A stretch of DNA of 64,000 nucleotides from Massilia terrae (GTDB lineage Bacteria; Pseudomonadota; Gammaproteobacteria; Burkholderiales; Burkholderiaceae_D), in contig NZ_JANUGU010000010.1 in assembly GCF_024753145.1 (NCBI RefSeq), forward strand, positions 1-64,000, read 5' to 3'. Position 1 is the first letter of the stretch; each line of letters opens with the position of its first letter. The notes beneath the pieces were generated by a model. The model had not been told where the DNA came from. It saw only the letters and a list, made by a program, of their open reading frames with translations, and made no database searches. The position numbers and the translations under genes were made by a program. This document shows, one piece after another, positions 44,297-53,367 of the stretch.

Positions 44297-44506
44297 ATAA
44301 GCCGACGTTTCGCTAGCCAGCTTCTTTAGGACTTATGGATGCTAACCAGATACGTCATATGCCAGACATATTTGATGCTGCGAGCATGAGCGCGCGCGAG
44401 ACTGCGTGGGTCTCGCCCCGACCACTGGCGTCGCCGTTCTTCCTTTCTTGATAAAGTACTCCGTTGTTCAACACGACCATGGTTTTAGGTAACGTTTGAG
44501 GTAACG

Positions 44507-44698
44507 ATGCCCGAGAGCGACAGCATTAAGAATAGAGGTTTCTTGTCCGCCGAGATAGAGAGGTACCGAAAGGACTATAGAATCAGATTCGCGCATCAGT
44601 TTGCCGTATGCGAAGAGAAATCGGTTGTGGCAACGAAGCGACTTTTCGATGCAGACATCTCTTTGTTCGATTCAAAACGGACTCTCTCGCAGCGATAG
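44507..44698 (+). CDS. Small hypothetical protein
   Basis: 63 aa from ATG 44507, with GAGGTAACG directly upstream, a good ribosome site. Charged, no TM, no recognised family. It lies in an otherwise empty 800-bp stretch between IS1182 copy 2 and the abortive-infection gene. Confidence 0.35.
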   Translation: MPESDSIKNRGFLSAEIERYRKDYRIRFAHQFAVCEEKSVVATKRLFDADISLFDSKRTLSQR

Positions 44699-44760
44699 CT
44701 CTTCCATGGCGATACCTAGCGGACACGCGATATAGTTATTTGGCTCTCAGCTAGGGTTTG

Positions 44761-44792
44761 TGGCCAAGTTAGCTGTACAGCTAATTTGGCCG
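44761..44792. repeat. 32-bp imperfect palindrome, copy B
   Basis: Same as the element at 20604-20635 with two changes (AAGTT for AAATT in the left arm, final G for A). The shared sequence extends a few bases beyond the core. The two copies enclose the GT-C, beta-helix, secretion and Rhs genes. Confidence 0.7.
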
Positions 44793-45111
44793 CAACAGCT
44801 AATATAGCAACTTAGCCCGTCCTGTACCTAAAGCAGTCGAGGGATCGCTCTTGGTCTAGCTTCCTATGGTGAAAGACAGACAGCGAGAAATAGATCTCAG
44901 CACAATTTACTATGGGCCAGTTTTGGACGTCCCAAAACGACGACGACCCGGCGCATATCGCAAATTCAAGGAAGAGCATGAACGCGCGCTTCGGGTCGAC
45001 TGCTGCACTAGTTAGGAAGATAGCATTTGGTCCAGACTGGATATATTACTAATTTTCGCGCAGGACATGGAGGGTTGAGACCCATCGCAGTTCTGTGGCG
45101 TAAGGTGAAAC

Positions 45112-46359
45112 GTGGACAAAGAAGACTTGGAACAATTGCTGGCAACCGCTCACGCCATGTTGCAGGCGGACGCACAGCACGATGCTGCGAAAATCGTACG
45201 CGAGTATTCTGCACAGGCAGAACAGACGGGGTACGACAACTGGAACGGCGGAACGGAGTTTTGGGATGTCTACTTTGCGCTCCCCGTCGCCGAATTCTCG
45301 CGTCTCGGAACAAGCCGGACTGTCCTAGAGGAACAGATCAGTGAAAAATTCCGGATCGTCCTTGAGCACGACAATCAGCACTCTTACGCGGCAAAGCTCG
45401 TGCCAGCGAAGGTTACGAGCCACGACTGGCGTGTCCAGGAGTTTTCCCTACCGCGTCAAGCGCGAATCAACATTTTTGATGGTATGCGTCTTGAAAACGT
45501 TGACTGGAGCGGTCGGCTCGACGACGTAGATTTCTTGGGCAGGCTATACGATCTCCAGACGCTTCCCTCAGGGGATAGCAGATTCAAGGACGCTGCAGGA
45601 GATATTTGGCAGCATCGCATCAACAACGATGATTGGGAGCGTGACTGGGTGTACGACGACGAGCGTTTTCAGCTCATCGATGGTCCGGCAGACATGTTCC
45701 TTCGCTTCCTTTGCGAAGTAGTTCACCCGGTTGTTCGACAGGAGCAGGACGAAGTAAAGAAGCTGGTGACGCAGTTTAACGACCAGTTGCGCCAATGCAA
45801 GTGGGAATTGTTCGAGGAGGAGAGAATCGCTGGAAGACCTCGGTACTGGTACCGGCGCATTCCGAAGAATGCCGATCGATCTGTATCTCGAGGCCGGACG
45901 GTCGCGGACGCATTAGATGCTGGCTGGATGGCAATGGAAATAGAACGCCTTGAGAGCGCGGTAGAACGTGATCCTGCTCTAGCCATCGGTACAGCGAAGG
46001 AGCTCGTAGAGACGTGCTGCAAGACCATCCTCACTAGGCGCAACATCCCGTTTACGAAGTCGGAGGATCTTGGGGAGCTCACCAAGAAGCTGACAAAGGA
46101 GCTTCATTTGGTTCCCGAGGGTATAACCGATGAGACCAAGGGTGCCGACAACATCCGCCTCGTATTGCGCAACCTTACGCAACTGACTAACAATCTTGCT
46201 CAGCTGCGAGGCCTCTATGGGACGGGACATGGCCGCGATGGGCAACATCGGGGACTTCAGCCGAGGCATGCAAGACTGGCTGTCGCGTCAGCAATCGCTT
46301 TCGTGGATTTCGTTGTCGCGACATATAACCAGCGAGAACATAGGCCTAAGAACGCCTAA
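45112..46359 (+). CDS. Abortive-infection family protein (AbiJ-NTD/Abi_C type)
   Basis: 415 aa from GTG 45112 (AAGGTG upstream). The N-terminal part has the look of an AbiJ N-terminal domain (RFQLIDGPADMFLRFLCEVVHPVVR, YWYRRIPKNA). The C-terminal ~150 residues (ERLESAVERDPALAIGTAKELVETCCKTIL ... LTNNLAQLRGLYGTGHGRDGQH) match the Abi_C (abortive infection C-terminus) pattern, including the conserved R...G.GHG. Such proteins are phage-defence effectors; the biochemical activity of this group is not known to me. The last four codons and the stop lie inside the inverted repeat of the following IS5-type unit, so that insertion has replaced the native C-terminus. Confidence 0.75.
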   Translation: MDKEDLEQLLATAHAMLQADAQHDAAKIVREYSAQAEQTGYDNWNGGTEFWDVYFALPVAEFSRLGTSRTVLEEQISEKFRIVLEHDNQHSYAAKLVPAKVTSHDWRVQEFSLPRQARINIFDGMRLENVDWSGRLDDVDFLGRLYDLQTLPSGDSRFKDAAGDIWQHRINNDDWERDWVYDDERFQLIDGPADMFLRFLCEVVHPVVRQEQDEVKKLVTQFNDQLRQCKWELFEEERIAGRPRYWYRRIPKNADRSVSRGRTVADALDAGWMAMEIERLESAVERDPALAIGTAKELVETCCKTILTRRNIPFTKSEDLGELTKKLTKELHLVPEGITDETKGADNIRLVLRNLTQLTNNLAQLRGLYGTGHGRDGQHRGLQPRHARLAVASAIAFVDFVVATYNQREHRPKNA

Positions 46360-47159
46360 CAAAACCTCTCGACATATCGCCAACAGATGAGCGAGCAAGC
46401 GAGTGAAAGGAACGCCTGATGAATGTCTGCTCTCCGCTCGTGCCGAATGCGCAGTCTGCGAAAGCGGTGTAGCCATCCTAACGTGCGCTCAACTACCCAA
46501 CGCCATCGGCCGAGTCTTTCACGCGAATCCACGCCGTATCGCGCGATACGTGCTGCAATACCTCGTTGACGCAGCCAAACGCGATGTACTCGTGAAGCGT
46601 ATGCTCGATCAGCGTGCAGCTTACCTGGACGCTTACGCGCACGGCCGCAAAGTCCCTTAACAGCTGGGATGGCTTCTACGAGTGGGATAAGAAAACGCGA
46701 GTCGTGCACATGAGCGCCTGAGATCTGGGCTACCAGCGGCAACCCACGTTGATCCACGAGCACATGGTGTTTGCAGCCGAGCTTGCCACGATCGGTCGGA
46801 TTTCGGCCAGTATGCTCGCCACCGGCCGGTGCTGGCACGCTTGCAGCGTCGACGTTGGCTCGATCCCACATGATCTGGTCATACTCGCGCAGCCGTCGGA
46901 GCACCGCCTCGTGGACTCGCTGCCAAACGCCAGCTTTCATCCATTCGTGGAGCCGGCGCCAACAAGTCATTCCACTGCCGCAGCCGAGTTCGCGCGGCAA
47001 ATATTCCCACGGTATCCCGGTCTTCAGCACAAACAAAATCCCGGTCAGGGTCGCGCGATCGTCGAGACGTGGCCGTCCGCCTTTCGGCGATTTGCGATGG
47101 GTCGGGAGATGAGTTGCTATGAGCGACCAAAGGTCTTCGGGAAGAAGTGCTTGGGCCAT
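46356..47159 (-). CDS. IS5-family transposase
   Basis: 267 aa. N-terminal DUF4096-like region (LPEDLWSLIATHLPTH, KGGRPRLDDRATLTGILFVLKTGIPWEYLP), then the DDE core: Asp in RANVDAASVPA, Asp in KLHADRAYAS and Glu in RWVVERTLGWLHRFRRLRIR. All three catalytic residues are present in one open frame, so it may be active. The stop codon lies within the left terminal repeat, as is common for this family. The 5' side lacks a nearby terminal repeat. Confidence 0.93.
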   Translation of the reverse strand: MAQALLPEDLWSLIATHLPTHRKSPKGGRPRLDDRATLTGILFVLKTGIPWEYLPRELGCGSGMTCWRRLHEWMKAGVWQRVHEAVLRRLREYDQIMWDRANVDAASVPAPAGGEHTGRNPTDRGKLGCKHHVLVDQRGLPLVAQISGAHVHDSRFLIPLVEAIPAVKGLCGRARKRPGKLHADRAYASRVHRVWLRQRGIAARIARYGVDSRERLGRWRWVVERTLGWLHRFRRLRIRHERRADIHQAFLSLACSLICWRYVERFC

Positions 47160-47317
47160 GGCATCAGTCCGTCTGCGAACAGGCCCTCATCTTAATACGC
47201 GAACTGCTGCGGTGTGGGTCTACTATCGACGCGAAACCCGCCTCTCGCGGCAGAGCTTACGGACGAATACGGACATCGACATCGCCCGTAGGCTCGAGGC
47301 GGTTGTGGAGCAGCCCT

Positions 47318-47773
47318 TCATGGATAACCGACAAGCATTTCCGCTACCTTGTCCGCACCATATTGTTCAGCACGTTTAATAGCTTCGAGCTCTCCTGTCA
47401 GGAACTGCGCCCGCCCTTGACCGAAAGACCAGTCAGCGTCGGTATTTTCAATCAGTGAAACGATGAGATCACTCGGAGATAAGTCACAGTAATTTTGAAG
47501 TCCTTCTGCCAATAGACGGTAGAAGTCGATCTTCTCTTTTTCGGATCGAGGCCTGGATACTACGGTAAGCAAGACGACATTCTTGGAACGTTGAAAGCCA
47601 AGTCCTGTATCCTCGAGGATCAACTCGCCAGGGCGATGCTGTGTAACGCATTGATAGCGGTCACTTGACGGGACATTAAAGGCTTGCACCATCGCACTGT
47701 GAGCCGCGTCAAGCAGCGTGCGAAGTTGGTTTTCGTCGCGACCTTCGATCAGGTCGAATTTTAGCAAGGGCAT
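47318..47773 (-). CDS. Tautomerase family protein (Tautomerase_2 type)
   Basis: 151 aa. The N-terminus MPLLKFDLIEGRDENQL supplies the catalytic Pro2 expected for 4-oxalocrotonate-type tautomerases. LLDAAHSAMVQAFNVPSSDRYQ, LEDTGLGFQRSKNVVLLTVVSR and the end DWSFGQGRAQFLTGEL are typical of the longer single-chain tautomerases found beside MFS and nitronate-type genes. Substrate unknown. Probably co-transcribed downstream of the MFS gene (42-bp gap). Confidence 0.87.
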   Translation of the reverse strand: MPLLKFDLIEGRDENQLRTLLDAAHSAMVQAFNVPSSDRYQCVTQHRPGELILEDTGLGFQRSKNVVLLTVVSRPRSEKEKIDFYRLLAEGLQNYCDLSPSDLIVSLIENTDADWSFGQGRAQFLTGELEAIKRAEQYGADKVAEMLVGYP

Positions 47774-47815
47774 GATTGGCTCCTAAAAAAATGAATTAAA
47801 GATACGTAAGAAAGC

Positions 47816-48970
47816 TCATGTTTTAGGTGCTGACACACTGATGAGTGCACCGCAAACGAGAGCAACAGCAGCAGTGATGAGGGACCATGAAAAACTATGC
47901 GTGCGCGCATAAAAGCCGTTAGCGACGAGTGGTCCGGCTATCTGGCCCACGCTGTACACAACAGTCATCTTGGCCATCAAATTTGCACCGCTCGCCTTGG
48001 CAAGGCGCTGCCCGGCTGGCATTGCGATCGTCACGGTTCCCATGAAGGTTGCGCCGACCAACAAGGCACTGATGAGGTAGCCTGCTGCGTTGGGGATAAC
48101 CACCGGCAGAGCGACTCCAATTGCTTGAACCGTGAGATTGATGAGAAGCGATTTGCGGGTACCCATGCGGTTGTCCACACGGTGCCATAGTAAGCAAGAG
48201 GGCGCCGCACCCAATCCAAATACGGCCCACACATGAGCGGAATTTACATCTGGCAAAGCAGTTTTCACGAGTAAGGGAAGATATGTCGCCGTGACGATGT
48301 ATCCAAATCCGGCAAGTCCGTAGATTGCAGTCAACGGCCACGCTCCGATGGTCGATTTTGCCCTCGCGCCACCACTTGTCGACGCCAACGTATCGGTACC
48401 TTCTGCAGTCAAGCCTGGTACTGCCGAGAGCGCGAGCAAGAGACTTACCACGGCGAGCAGCAGCCATAGCCCATGGCTGTGCAGACCCGCGCGTGAACCC
48501 AGCACGAGCAGTTCGGCCGACAGAGCAATGCCGATCCCGACACCTCCAAACAGCATGGGCGCGCCGCGCGCATGGCGGCGGTGTTCGAGCAACCATAAGG
48601 ATGCCGAAACCATTGCCAACGAGCTAAATATGCCGGCTATCCCACGGACCACGATGACAATGCTCGACGAGTCCAGGGCGCCCAGAAAACCGAGACATAA
48701 AACAGTGCCTGCAGTAGCAGCCAGACATAGACGATGAGCGTTGTGAGCCTGAACACGGATGCCCAGAATCGCTCCCAATAGGTAGCCAGCGTAATTTGCG
48801 GACGCAGCCCAACTTCCTTCGCCAAGACTCAACAGGCCTTCTTCGACCATGTGGGGATAGACAGCGGTGAACGCAAAACGGCCGAATCCCATGCCGATGA
48901 TGAGGATGACGGCTGCATCCAAGGCAGAACGTCGCTGATGCTTGGTGGCAATACTTGCAGTCATCATCAT
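47816..48970 (-). CDS. MFS transporter, YbfB/YjiJ type
   Basis: 384 aa, about 12 TM helices. Recognisable family features are DAAVILIIGMGFGRFAFTAVYPHMVEEG near the N-terminus, SASLWLLEHRR and a TKSLLINLT-like loop in the middle. YbfB/YjiJ proteins are efflux-type permeases of the major facilitator superfamily, often controlled by an adjacent LysR. Overlaps the lysR gene stop by 4 nt in the same direction, so lysR and the transporter form one minus-strand transcript. Confidence 0.85.
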   Translation of the reverse strand: MMMTASIATKHQRRSALDAAVILIIGMGFGRFAFTAVYPHMVEEGLLSLGEGSWAASANYAGYLLGAILGIRVQAHNAHRLCLAATAGTVLCLGFLGALDSSSIVIVVRGIAGIFSSLAMVSASLWLLEHRRHARGAPMLFGGVGIGIALSAELLVLGSRAGLHSHGLWLLLAVVSLLLALSAVPGLTAEGTDTLASTSGGARAKSTIGAWPLTAIYGLAGFGYIVTATYLPLLVKTALPDVNSAHVWAVFGLGAAPSCLLWHRVDNRMGTRKSLLINLTVQAIGVALPVVIPNAAGYLISALLVGATFMGTVTIAMPAGQRLAKASGANLMAKMTVVYSVGQIAGPLVANGFYARTHSFSWSLITAAVALVCGALISVSAPKT

Positions 48971-49833
48971 CTTTCCTCAGAAAGCCGGGCGAGCAGGTTT
49001 TGGAATGCTGGCACGTTGAAACCCTGGCGCCAGATCAGATAGGTATCGGCATGTCCGACATGTAGTGTTCTTAACGCTGGCGGCGCACTGGTCAGCTTCA
49101 ATACGCTCTCTGGCAAAAGCGTCACACATGAGCCAGCTGCAACGCAGGCGACCATCGCGTGATAAGAACCCACCACATTGATCTTCCAGTCTGTCGACTC
49201 GGCAATACTCAGCCACTCCTCGGCCAGATGACGGTAGGTGCATCCTAGTGCAAAGGCCGCCAAGTTTCGGGTTCGAATCTCAGCCGCATTACGGGCGCCA
49301 GCGTCACTTGTCGGGAGTAGCAGGACGAGTTCTTCCGGCCATACTAATTGTTGCTGGATACCTGACTCCGCAAGAGACTCTTTCCGGGCCAACGGAACCG
49401 CGACGAAAGCGCAGTCAATCGTGCCGGTACGTACCTGCTCGATCAGATGCCGCGTTGGCCCGGTAATGATGTCGACACGCGTGTTTGGATGTTTTGTGTG
49501 ATAGTCGGCTAATACCGGTAGGAGCCGACTTGCTGCGGTGCTCTCCATGCTTCCGATACGAAGTGCCCCGCCGCTGACACCGCCAGTTACGACGTGTCTC
49601 GCCTCTTCTTCAAGAGCCAGCAGGCGCCTTGCGTAGTCGAGAAAGCGCTCTCCTGCACTGGACAGTGCCATCCGCTTGCCTGTACGGACAAACAACTCAA
49701 CGCCGACGTCAGACTCCAACTGTTGGATCCGGGTTGTAACATTGGACGGTACACGCCCCAAGGCCAACGCAGCTTGGGTGATGCTTAGCTCTGCAGCTAC
49801 AGCGCAAAAAATCTTGAGAGACTCAGAATCCAT
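48967..49833 (-). CDS. LysR-family transcriptional regulator
   Basis: 288 aa. N-terminal winged HTH (LKIFCAVAAELSITQAALALGRVPSNVTTRIQQLESDVG) and a periplasmic-binding-protein-like effector domain (GALRIGSMESTAASRLLPVLADYHTKHPNTRVDIITG). Divergent to the nitronate monooxygenase gene across 80 bp and overlapping the MFS gene, so it most likely controls both. Inducer unknown. Confidence 0.92.
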   Translation of the reverse strand: MDSESLKIFCAVAAELSITQAALALGRVPSNVTTRIQQLESDVGVELFVRTGKRMALSSAGERFLDYARRLLALEEEARHVVTGGVSGGALRIGSMESTAASRLLPVLADYHTKHPNTRVDIITGPTRHLIEQVRTGTIDCAFVAVPLARKESLAESGIQQQLVWPEELVLLLPTSDAGARNAAEIRTRNLAAFALGCTYRHLAEEWLSIAESTDWKINVVGSYHAMVACVAAGSCVTLLPESVLKLTSAPPALRTLHVGHADTYLIWRQGFNVPAFQNLLARLSEER

Positions 49834-49913
49834 ATCATTCCTCCGTAAAGAATGATACTATAAAATAGTTCTCAATGTAAGAATCATCTCTCATCAGACG
49901 AAAGGGGGCCGTT
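49834..49913. promoter_or_regulatory. Divergent lysR / nitronate monooxygenase promoter
   Basis: 80 bp, AT-rich. AGAATGATAC (49855-) and GTAAGAATCAT (49877-) form an interrupted dyad ATGAT...ATCAT around a TATAAAATAG block, the usual architecture for a LysR-regulated divergent promoter. The exact T-N11-A site was not proven. Confidence 0.5.
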
Positions 49914-50978
49914 ATGAACTCGACCAAGCAATTTTTGGAGCGACTTGGATTGCAGTACCCGATCATCCAGGCGCCAATGGCTGGTGTCTCAACACCTGAA
50001 CTAGCAGCAGCAGTCTCGAATGCAGGGGGGCTCGGATCAATCGGTCTGGGAGCGAGCTCGGTGGGACAGTCTCGGCAGATGATCGAGAAGACCCGTGGTC
50101 TGACCGACCAACCCTTCAATGTCAATGTCTTCTGCCATGCACCGGCCGAACGCGATGCCGAGCGTGAGGCCGCCTGGCTGGCGCACCTTGCTCCGTTATT
50201 CGCGGAGGTGGGCTTGCCAGCGCCGGAGCAGCTGGAGGAAATCTATAAAAGTTTCGTTGCTGATGAGGATACTTACCGCTTACTCCTTGAAACGAGGCCG
50301 GCGGTTGTTAGCTTCCACTTTGGATTGCCGTCGGCAGAGCACATTGCCGCGCTGCGTCAAGCCGGCATATACATGATGGCAACGGCGACGAACTTGCCGG
50401 AAGCACGCCTAATACAAAACGCAGGGATCGATGCCATCGTTGCCCAAGGTTTTGAAGCGGGGGGGCATCGCGGAATGTTCAACCCGGAAGAAGTTGACGA
50501 ACAACTCAGCACATCAGTGCTTGTGCGCCTGCTTTTGGAACGAGTTCAGCTTCCGATCATTGCGGCCGGCGGCATCATGGACGGTCAAGGGATCAAGGCC
50601 GCACTTGACTTAGGTGCAGTAGCGGCGCAGCTTGGGACCGCATTTATCCTGTGTCCGGAAAGCTCGGCAAACGCAGGCTATCGCGCAAATTTGAAGAGTG
50701 AGCGCGCAGCGAGCACACGTATAACAACGGCAATATCCGGCAGACCCGCGCGGGGCATCGTAAATCGCCTGATCACTCACGGGGCAATCGAAGGCAGCGC
50801 ACTTCCTGCCGCGTATCCTGTTGCGTATGACGCCGCTAAGCAACTCCACGCAGCAGCGTCCAAGTTAGACAACCATGAGTTCGCCGCGCATTGGGCAGGA
50901 CAAGCGGCACCACTTGCGAGAGAGTTGCCGGCAGCGGAGCTGATGCGTACCTTGGTTGAGGAGTGGCAACGTGCATAG
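49914..50978 (+). CDS. Nitronate monooxygenase / 2-nitropropane dioxygenase family
   Basis: 354 aa. FMN-dependent TIM barrel: PIIQAPMAGVSTPELAAAVSNAGGLGSIG at the N-terminus, NVNVFCH, VSFHFGLPS, a GFEAGGHRGMF loop with the catalytic His, and PIIAAGGIMDGQGIKAALDLGAVAAQLGTAF for phosphate binding. Oxidises alkyl nitronates to carbonyl compounds and nitrite, detoxifying for example propionate-3-nitronate. With the tautomerase and efflux protein it looks like a detoxification cassette. Confidence 0.92.
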   Translation: MNSTKQFLERLGLQYPIIQAPMAGVSTPELAAAVSNAGGLGSIGLGASSVGQSRQMIEKTRGLTDQPFNVNVFCHAPAERDAEREAAWLAHLAPLFAEVGLPAPEQLEEIYKSFVADEDTYRLLLETRPAVVSFHFGLPSAEHIAALRQAGIYMMATATNLPEARLIQNAGIDAIVAQGFEAGGHRGMFNPEEVDEQLSTSVLVRLLLERVQLPIIAAGGIMDGQGIKAALDLGAVAAQLGTAFILCPESSANAGYRANLKSERAASTRITTAISGRPARGIVNRLITHGAIEGSALPAAYPVAYDAAKQLHAAASKLDNHEFAAHWAGQAAPLARELPAAELMRTLVEEWQRA

Positions 50979-51037
50979 ACTACCGTCCGTTTCCTATAAA
51001 GACTCAGCACATGGCATCTTGCCGTGTGAGCCAAAGG

Positions 51038-51074
51038 GGTTTTGTTAGGCGTTCTAAGAACGCCTAACAAAACC
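51038..51074. repeat. Head-to-head IS5-type ends (37-bp palindrome)
   Basis: The right end of the 46350-51054 unit (51038-51054), then TAA, then a third copy of GAACGCCTAACAAAACC at 51058-51074 reading away. The third copy is not followed by recognisable transposase sequence, so it is a solo end or the edge of a degraded second IS. Because the arms are complementary this could also form a hairpin in RNA. Confidence 0.7.
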
Positions 51075-51476
51075 TCTTGCTTGTCTTTCGAGCGGCAACG
51101 CCGTTCGCTGAGCTACGAAGACCTTCCGACGGCCAGAAACGGTCGTTCAGATGACCGTCCATCCCAATTCGTACAAAGCCAGTAAGGACGCCGAGGGACG
51201 CAAACTTGTCGAGTTGTTCAGCCCCGACGGATCTTTTGGATTGCCTCGGCGGTTATCCAGTTTGTTCAAGAGTTTATTATTTTGGTAGAGTAAGACTCCG
51301 CTTGTCGCGCATCCTGTTCAAGGAATTGCAGTCAGGATCATGCCTTGCTATCGCCGGTAAGTCTTTGTTTTCGTTGACATCCTATTCAAGGCTTTATTTG
51401 GACGAAACAATGGCCACTTGAATCTTTTTGGACGTCGTAGGTGTCCGTTGCAAGCGCACGGAGCCGGTCTACCCAT
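51075..51476. other. Gap without supported gene
   Basis: Only a 71-codon frame at 51206-51421, with no family or ribosome site. Confidence 0.3.
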
Positions 51477-51502
51477 GAAAGCGGAGCCGCGGCTCCGCTT
51501 TC
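51477..51502 (-). terminator. Hairpin terminator of the DUF262 gene
   Basis: 26-bp perfect palindrome (GAAAGCGGAGCCG and its complement), 11 bp after the stop of the minus-strand gene at 51514, with T-rich arms. Confidence 0.65.
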
Positions 51503-51513
51503 GTTCTTAACGG

Positions 51514-53367
51514 CTACAGCTTTTCGAAGTAGGCGCGAATTTTGGCTGCCATCAATTTGCGCCGTTGCTCGAGATAGTCTTCGAACGCCGGGATCTCGCC
51601 ATCAAGCATCGACTCGGGAACACAGTTGGCGCGCAGGTTGGCACGCATCTCGTCGAGATTGTCGATCCCACCGTATTTTTTGTCGCCGCCCTTGCATTGC
51701 GTTAGCAGCTCTGCGAAATAGCGCTCCGGGGCCTTGTCGCCGATCGCGATATTGATCTCCGTTTGCGTGAGCACGAAGTTGGCGATCTGGTTGTACTTTC
51801 CCTTGCTTAAGCCTTGTCCCTTCAGATGGTTGCGCGGGTAAAGATGATGCACATCGCAGCGGTTCAGGATGAGGTCGAGCGCAGTGATGTCCCGCGATAA
51901 AAAGCCCTTGTCGCCGAGCTTTACCTGAGCGGCCTGATACGCGAGGAAGTAGGGACTCGATGCCGACGATGTCTCCAGGTTGCGCGGCAGTAGTCCCGAC
52001 CAGTAACTTTCGGAAAGCTGCGATGCGATGACGGCATCGGCGTACGCCGTGATGCCTTGTGCGGCCATAGCACGCACGTCCTCGTCGAATTTCGTCTCCG
52101 CACTACCGGAGTACCGGGCCGTCAGGACAGTCATCACGAACCAGCGGCGAACGGTTCGCTCCAGTTCCGCCGGTGGGACACCGGCGGCGCGACCCTTAAG
52201 GTAGACCACGTAGGCGAAATTCACGACGTTCTGACTGCTCATCAGCGAGCTGGCGACAAACCCCGCGGAGCGAAGGATCATCGTGAACCTCTCGAAATGC
52301 GTCTGGCTGACGAAGTCGAGAATTCCCGCCTTCAGCTGTCCGAAAGATTGTTCAGCGATCGCTTCTTCGAACTGCTTTGTTTCGAAATTGCGCCCGGACA
52401 GCAGAGCGACCAGGTCTTGCAGCTTGCCGCGGTTGAACCGGGAGGTGAACGCGACGCGCAGCATATCGGTATAGGACGGGTCGTAAATGTCATCGTTCAC
52501 GTCCTTCAGCCAAGACATTTTGGAGAAAAATTCCGAGCTCGCGAAAACCGGGTCGCCATGCTTGATCTTGGCGTGGAAATCGGGCGCCACCGACATATGG
52601 CAGAAATAATCGATCGCCTTGCGCAGCAGATTGCCGCCATAACTTTCGTTGGCAGCAATCTTCGACATCGCGAAATCAGCTTGGCTCAGCGACGCGCCCG
52701 CCGAGTTCACGCGGATGAAGACTTCGGTGACGGTTTCGATGTCCAGGTCATGATCCAGCTCGATGATGCCCACGTGGTTGTTGGTGACGCTTCGCAGTCG
52801 CTCCAAGACCGGATATATCTGTTCCTTGTCGCAGCCCGGATTGGCGCGTTCGTATGCCTCGGCCAGACGAAAGAGGCTGGAGCCCGAGGCAAACACCGAC
52901 GATACGTCGTCAATCCATTCGTTTGAGTTCGTCTTGGCAGGATTCGATACCTCGAATTCTTCGCGCAGCGGATTGAAGGCAATTCTGATACGCACGGTTT
53001 CGTAGTCCTTGTTGAGGACTTCTCGTCCAAGAATTGACGCCATCAGGGCGGTGACGCGCTGCTGGCCGTCGATAAGGACCCGCTTGCCGGCGGACGAGGT
53101 GCCATCCTTGAGCTTTACTGTCGGGTTGCGCCACGCGATGAGGTAGCCTACTGGGTAGCCCTGATAGAGCGAGTCGAGTAGGTTGCGTACCTTGGTCGCC
53201 TCCCACACGAAGGGCCGCTGGATCTCAGGTATCGCAATTTCCCCAGACTTGACCCATGTCAGGATTGTGTCGATGGGGTGCGGGGTGACGGAATATCGCT
53301 GGGGCATTTTCTCGACAAGAAGAGACGGGATCGTAGGCAATAGCCGTGTTGATGCTACAACTTTCAT
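51514..53367 (-). CDS. DUF262/HNH protein (GmrSD-like restriction family)
   Basis: 617 aa from ATG 53367; MPQRYSVTPH at residue 20 is an alternative start. The N-terminal DUF262 (ParB/Srx-like) domain shows IAIPEIQRPFVWEATKVRNLLDSLYQGYPVGYL and the nucleotide-binding VLIDGQQRVTAL. The C-terminal part (~residues 500-545) has DVHHLYPRNHLKGQG and NFVLTQTEINIAIGDKAPERYF, the HNH-type (DUF1524-like) nuclease motif with the His-His pair. GmrS/GmrD fusions of this plan cleave modified (for example glucosylated) phage DNA. Single-chain, 610-620 aa is the normal size. Monocistronic within the defence part of the island. Confidence 0.88.
   Translation of the reverse strand: MKVVASTRLLPTIPSLLVEKMPQRYSVTPHPIDTILTWVKSGEIAIPEIQRPFVWEATKVRNLLDSLYQGYPVGYLIAWRNPTVKLKDGTSSAGKRVLIDGQQRVTALMASILGREVLNKDYETVRIRIAFNPLREEFEVSNPAKTNSNEWIDDVSSVFASGSSLFRLAEAYERANPGCDKEQIYPVLERLRSVTNNHVGIIELDHDLDIETVTEVFIRVNSAGASLSQADFAMSKIAANESYGGNLLRKAIDYFCHMSVAPDFHAKIKHGDPVFASSEFFSKMSWLKDVNDDIYDPSYTDMLRVAFTSRFNRGKLQDLVALLSGRNFETKQFEEAIAEQSFGQLKAGILDFVSQTHFERFTMILRSAGFVASSLMSSQNVVNFAYVVYLKGRAAGVPPAELERTVRRWFVMTVLTARYSGSAETKFDEDVRAMAAQGITAYADAVIASQLSESYWSGLLPRNLETSSASSPYFLAYQAAQVKLGDKGFLSRDITALDLILNRCDVHHLYPRNHLKGQGLSKGKYNQIANFVLTQTEINIAIGDKAPERYFAELLTQCKGGDKKYGGIDNLDEMRANLRANCVPESMLDGEIPAFEDYLEQRRKLMAAKIRAYFEKL

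Larger units (their letters stand above)
46350..51054. mobile_element. IS5-type unit carrying nitronate monooxygenase cassette
   Basis: The 17-nt end GAACGCCTAACAAAACC at 46350-46366 is repeated exactly, inverted, at 51038-51054. Each end is flanked outside by TAA (46347-46349 and 51055-51057), the 3-bp TNA-type target duplication usual for several IS5 subgroups. Inside are an IS5-family transposase at the left edge and four cargo genes (tautomerase, MFS, LysR, nitronate monooxygenase). No second copy of the repeat was found directly upstream of the transposase, so the IS appears to use a distant end and mobilise the whole block. Confidence 0.7.

Noticed and set aside
44874..44890. AGACAGACAG near 44874 as an internal copy of the island end
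   Set aside because: Only a short simple repeat is shared with the right end; the context does not match.
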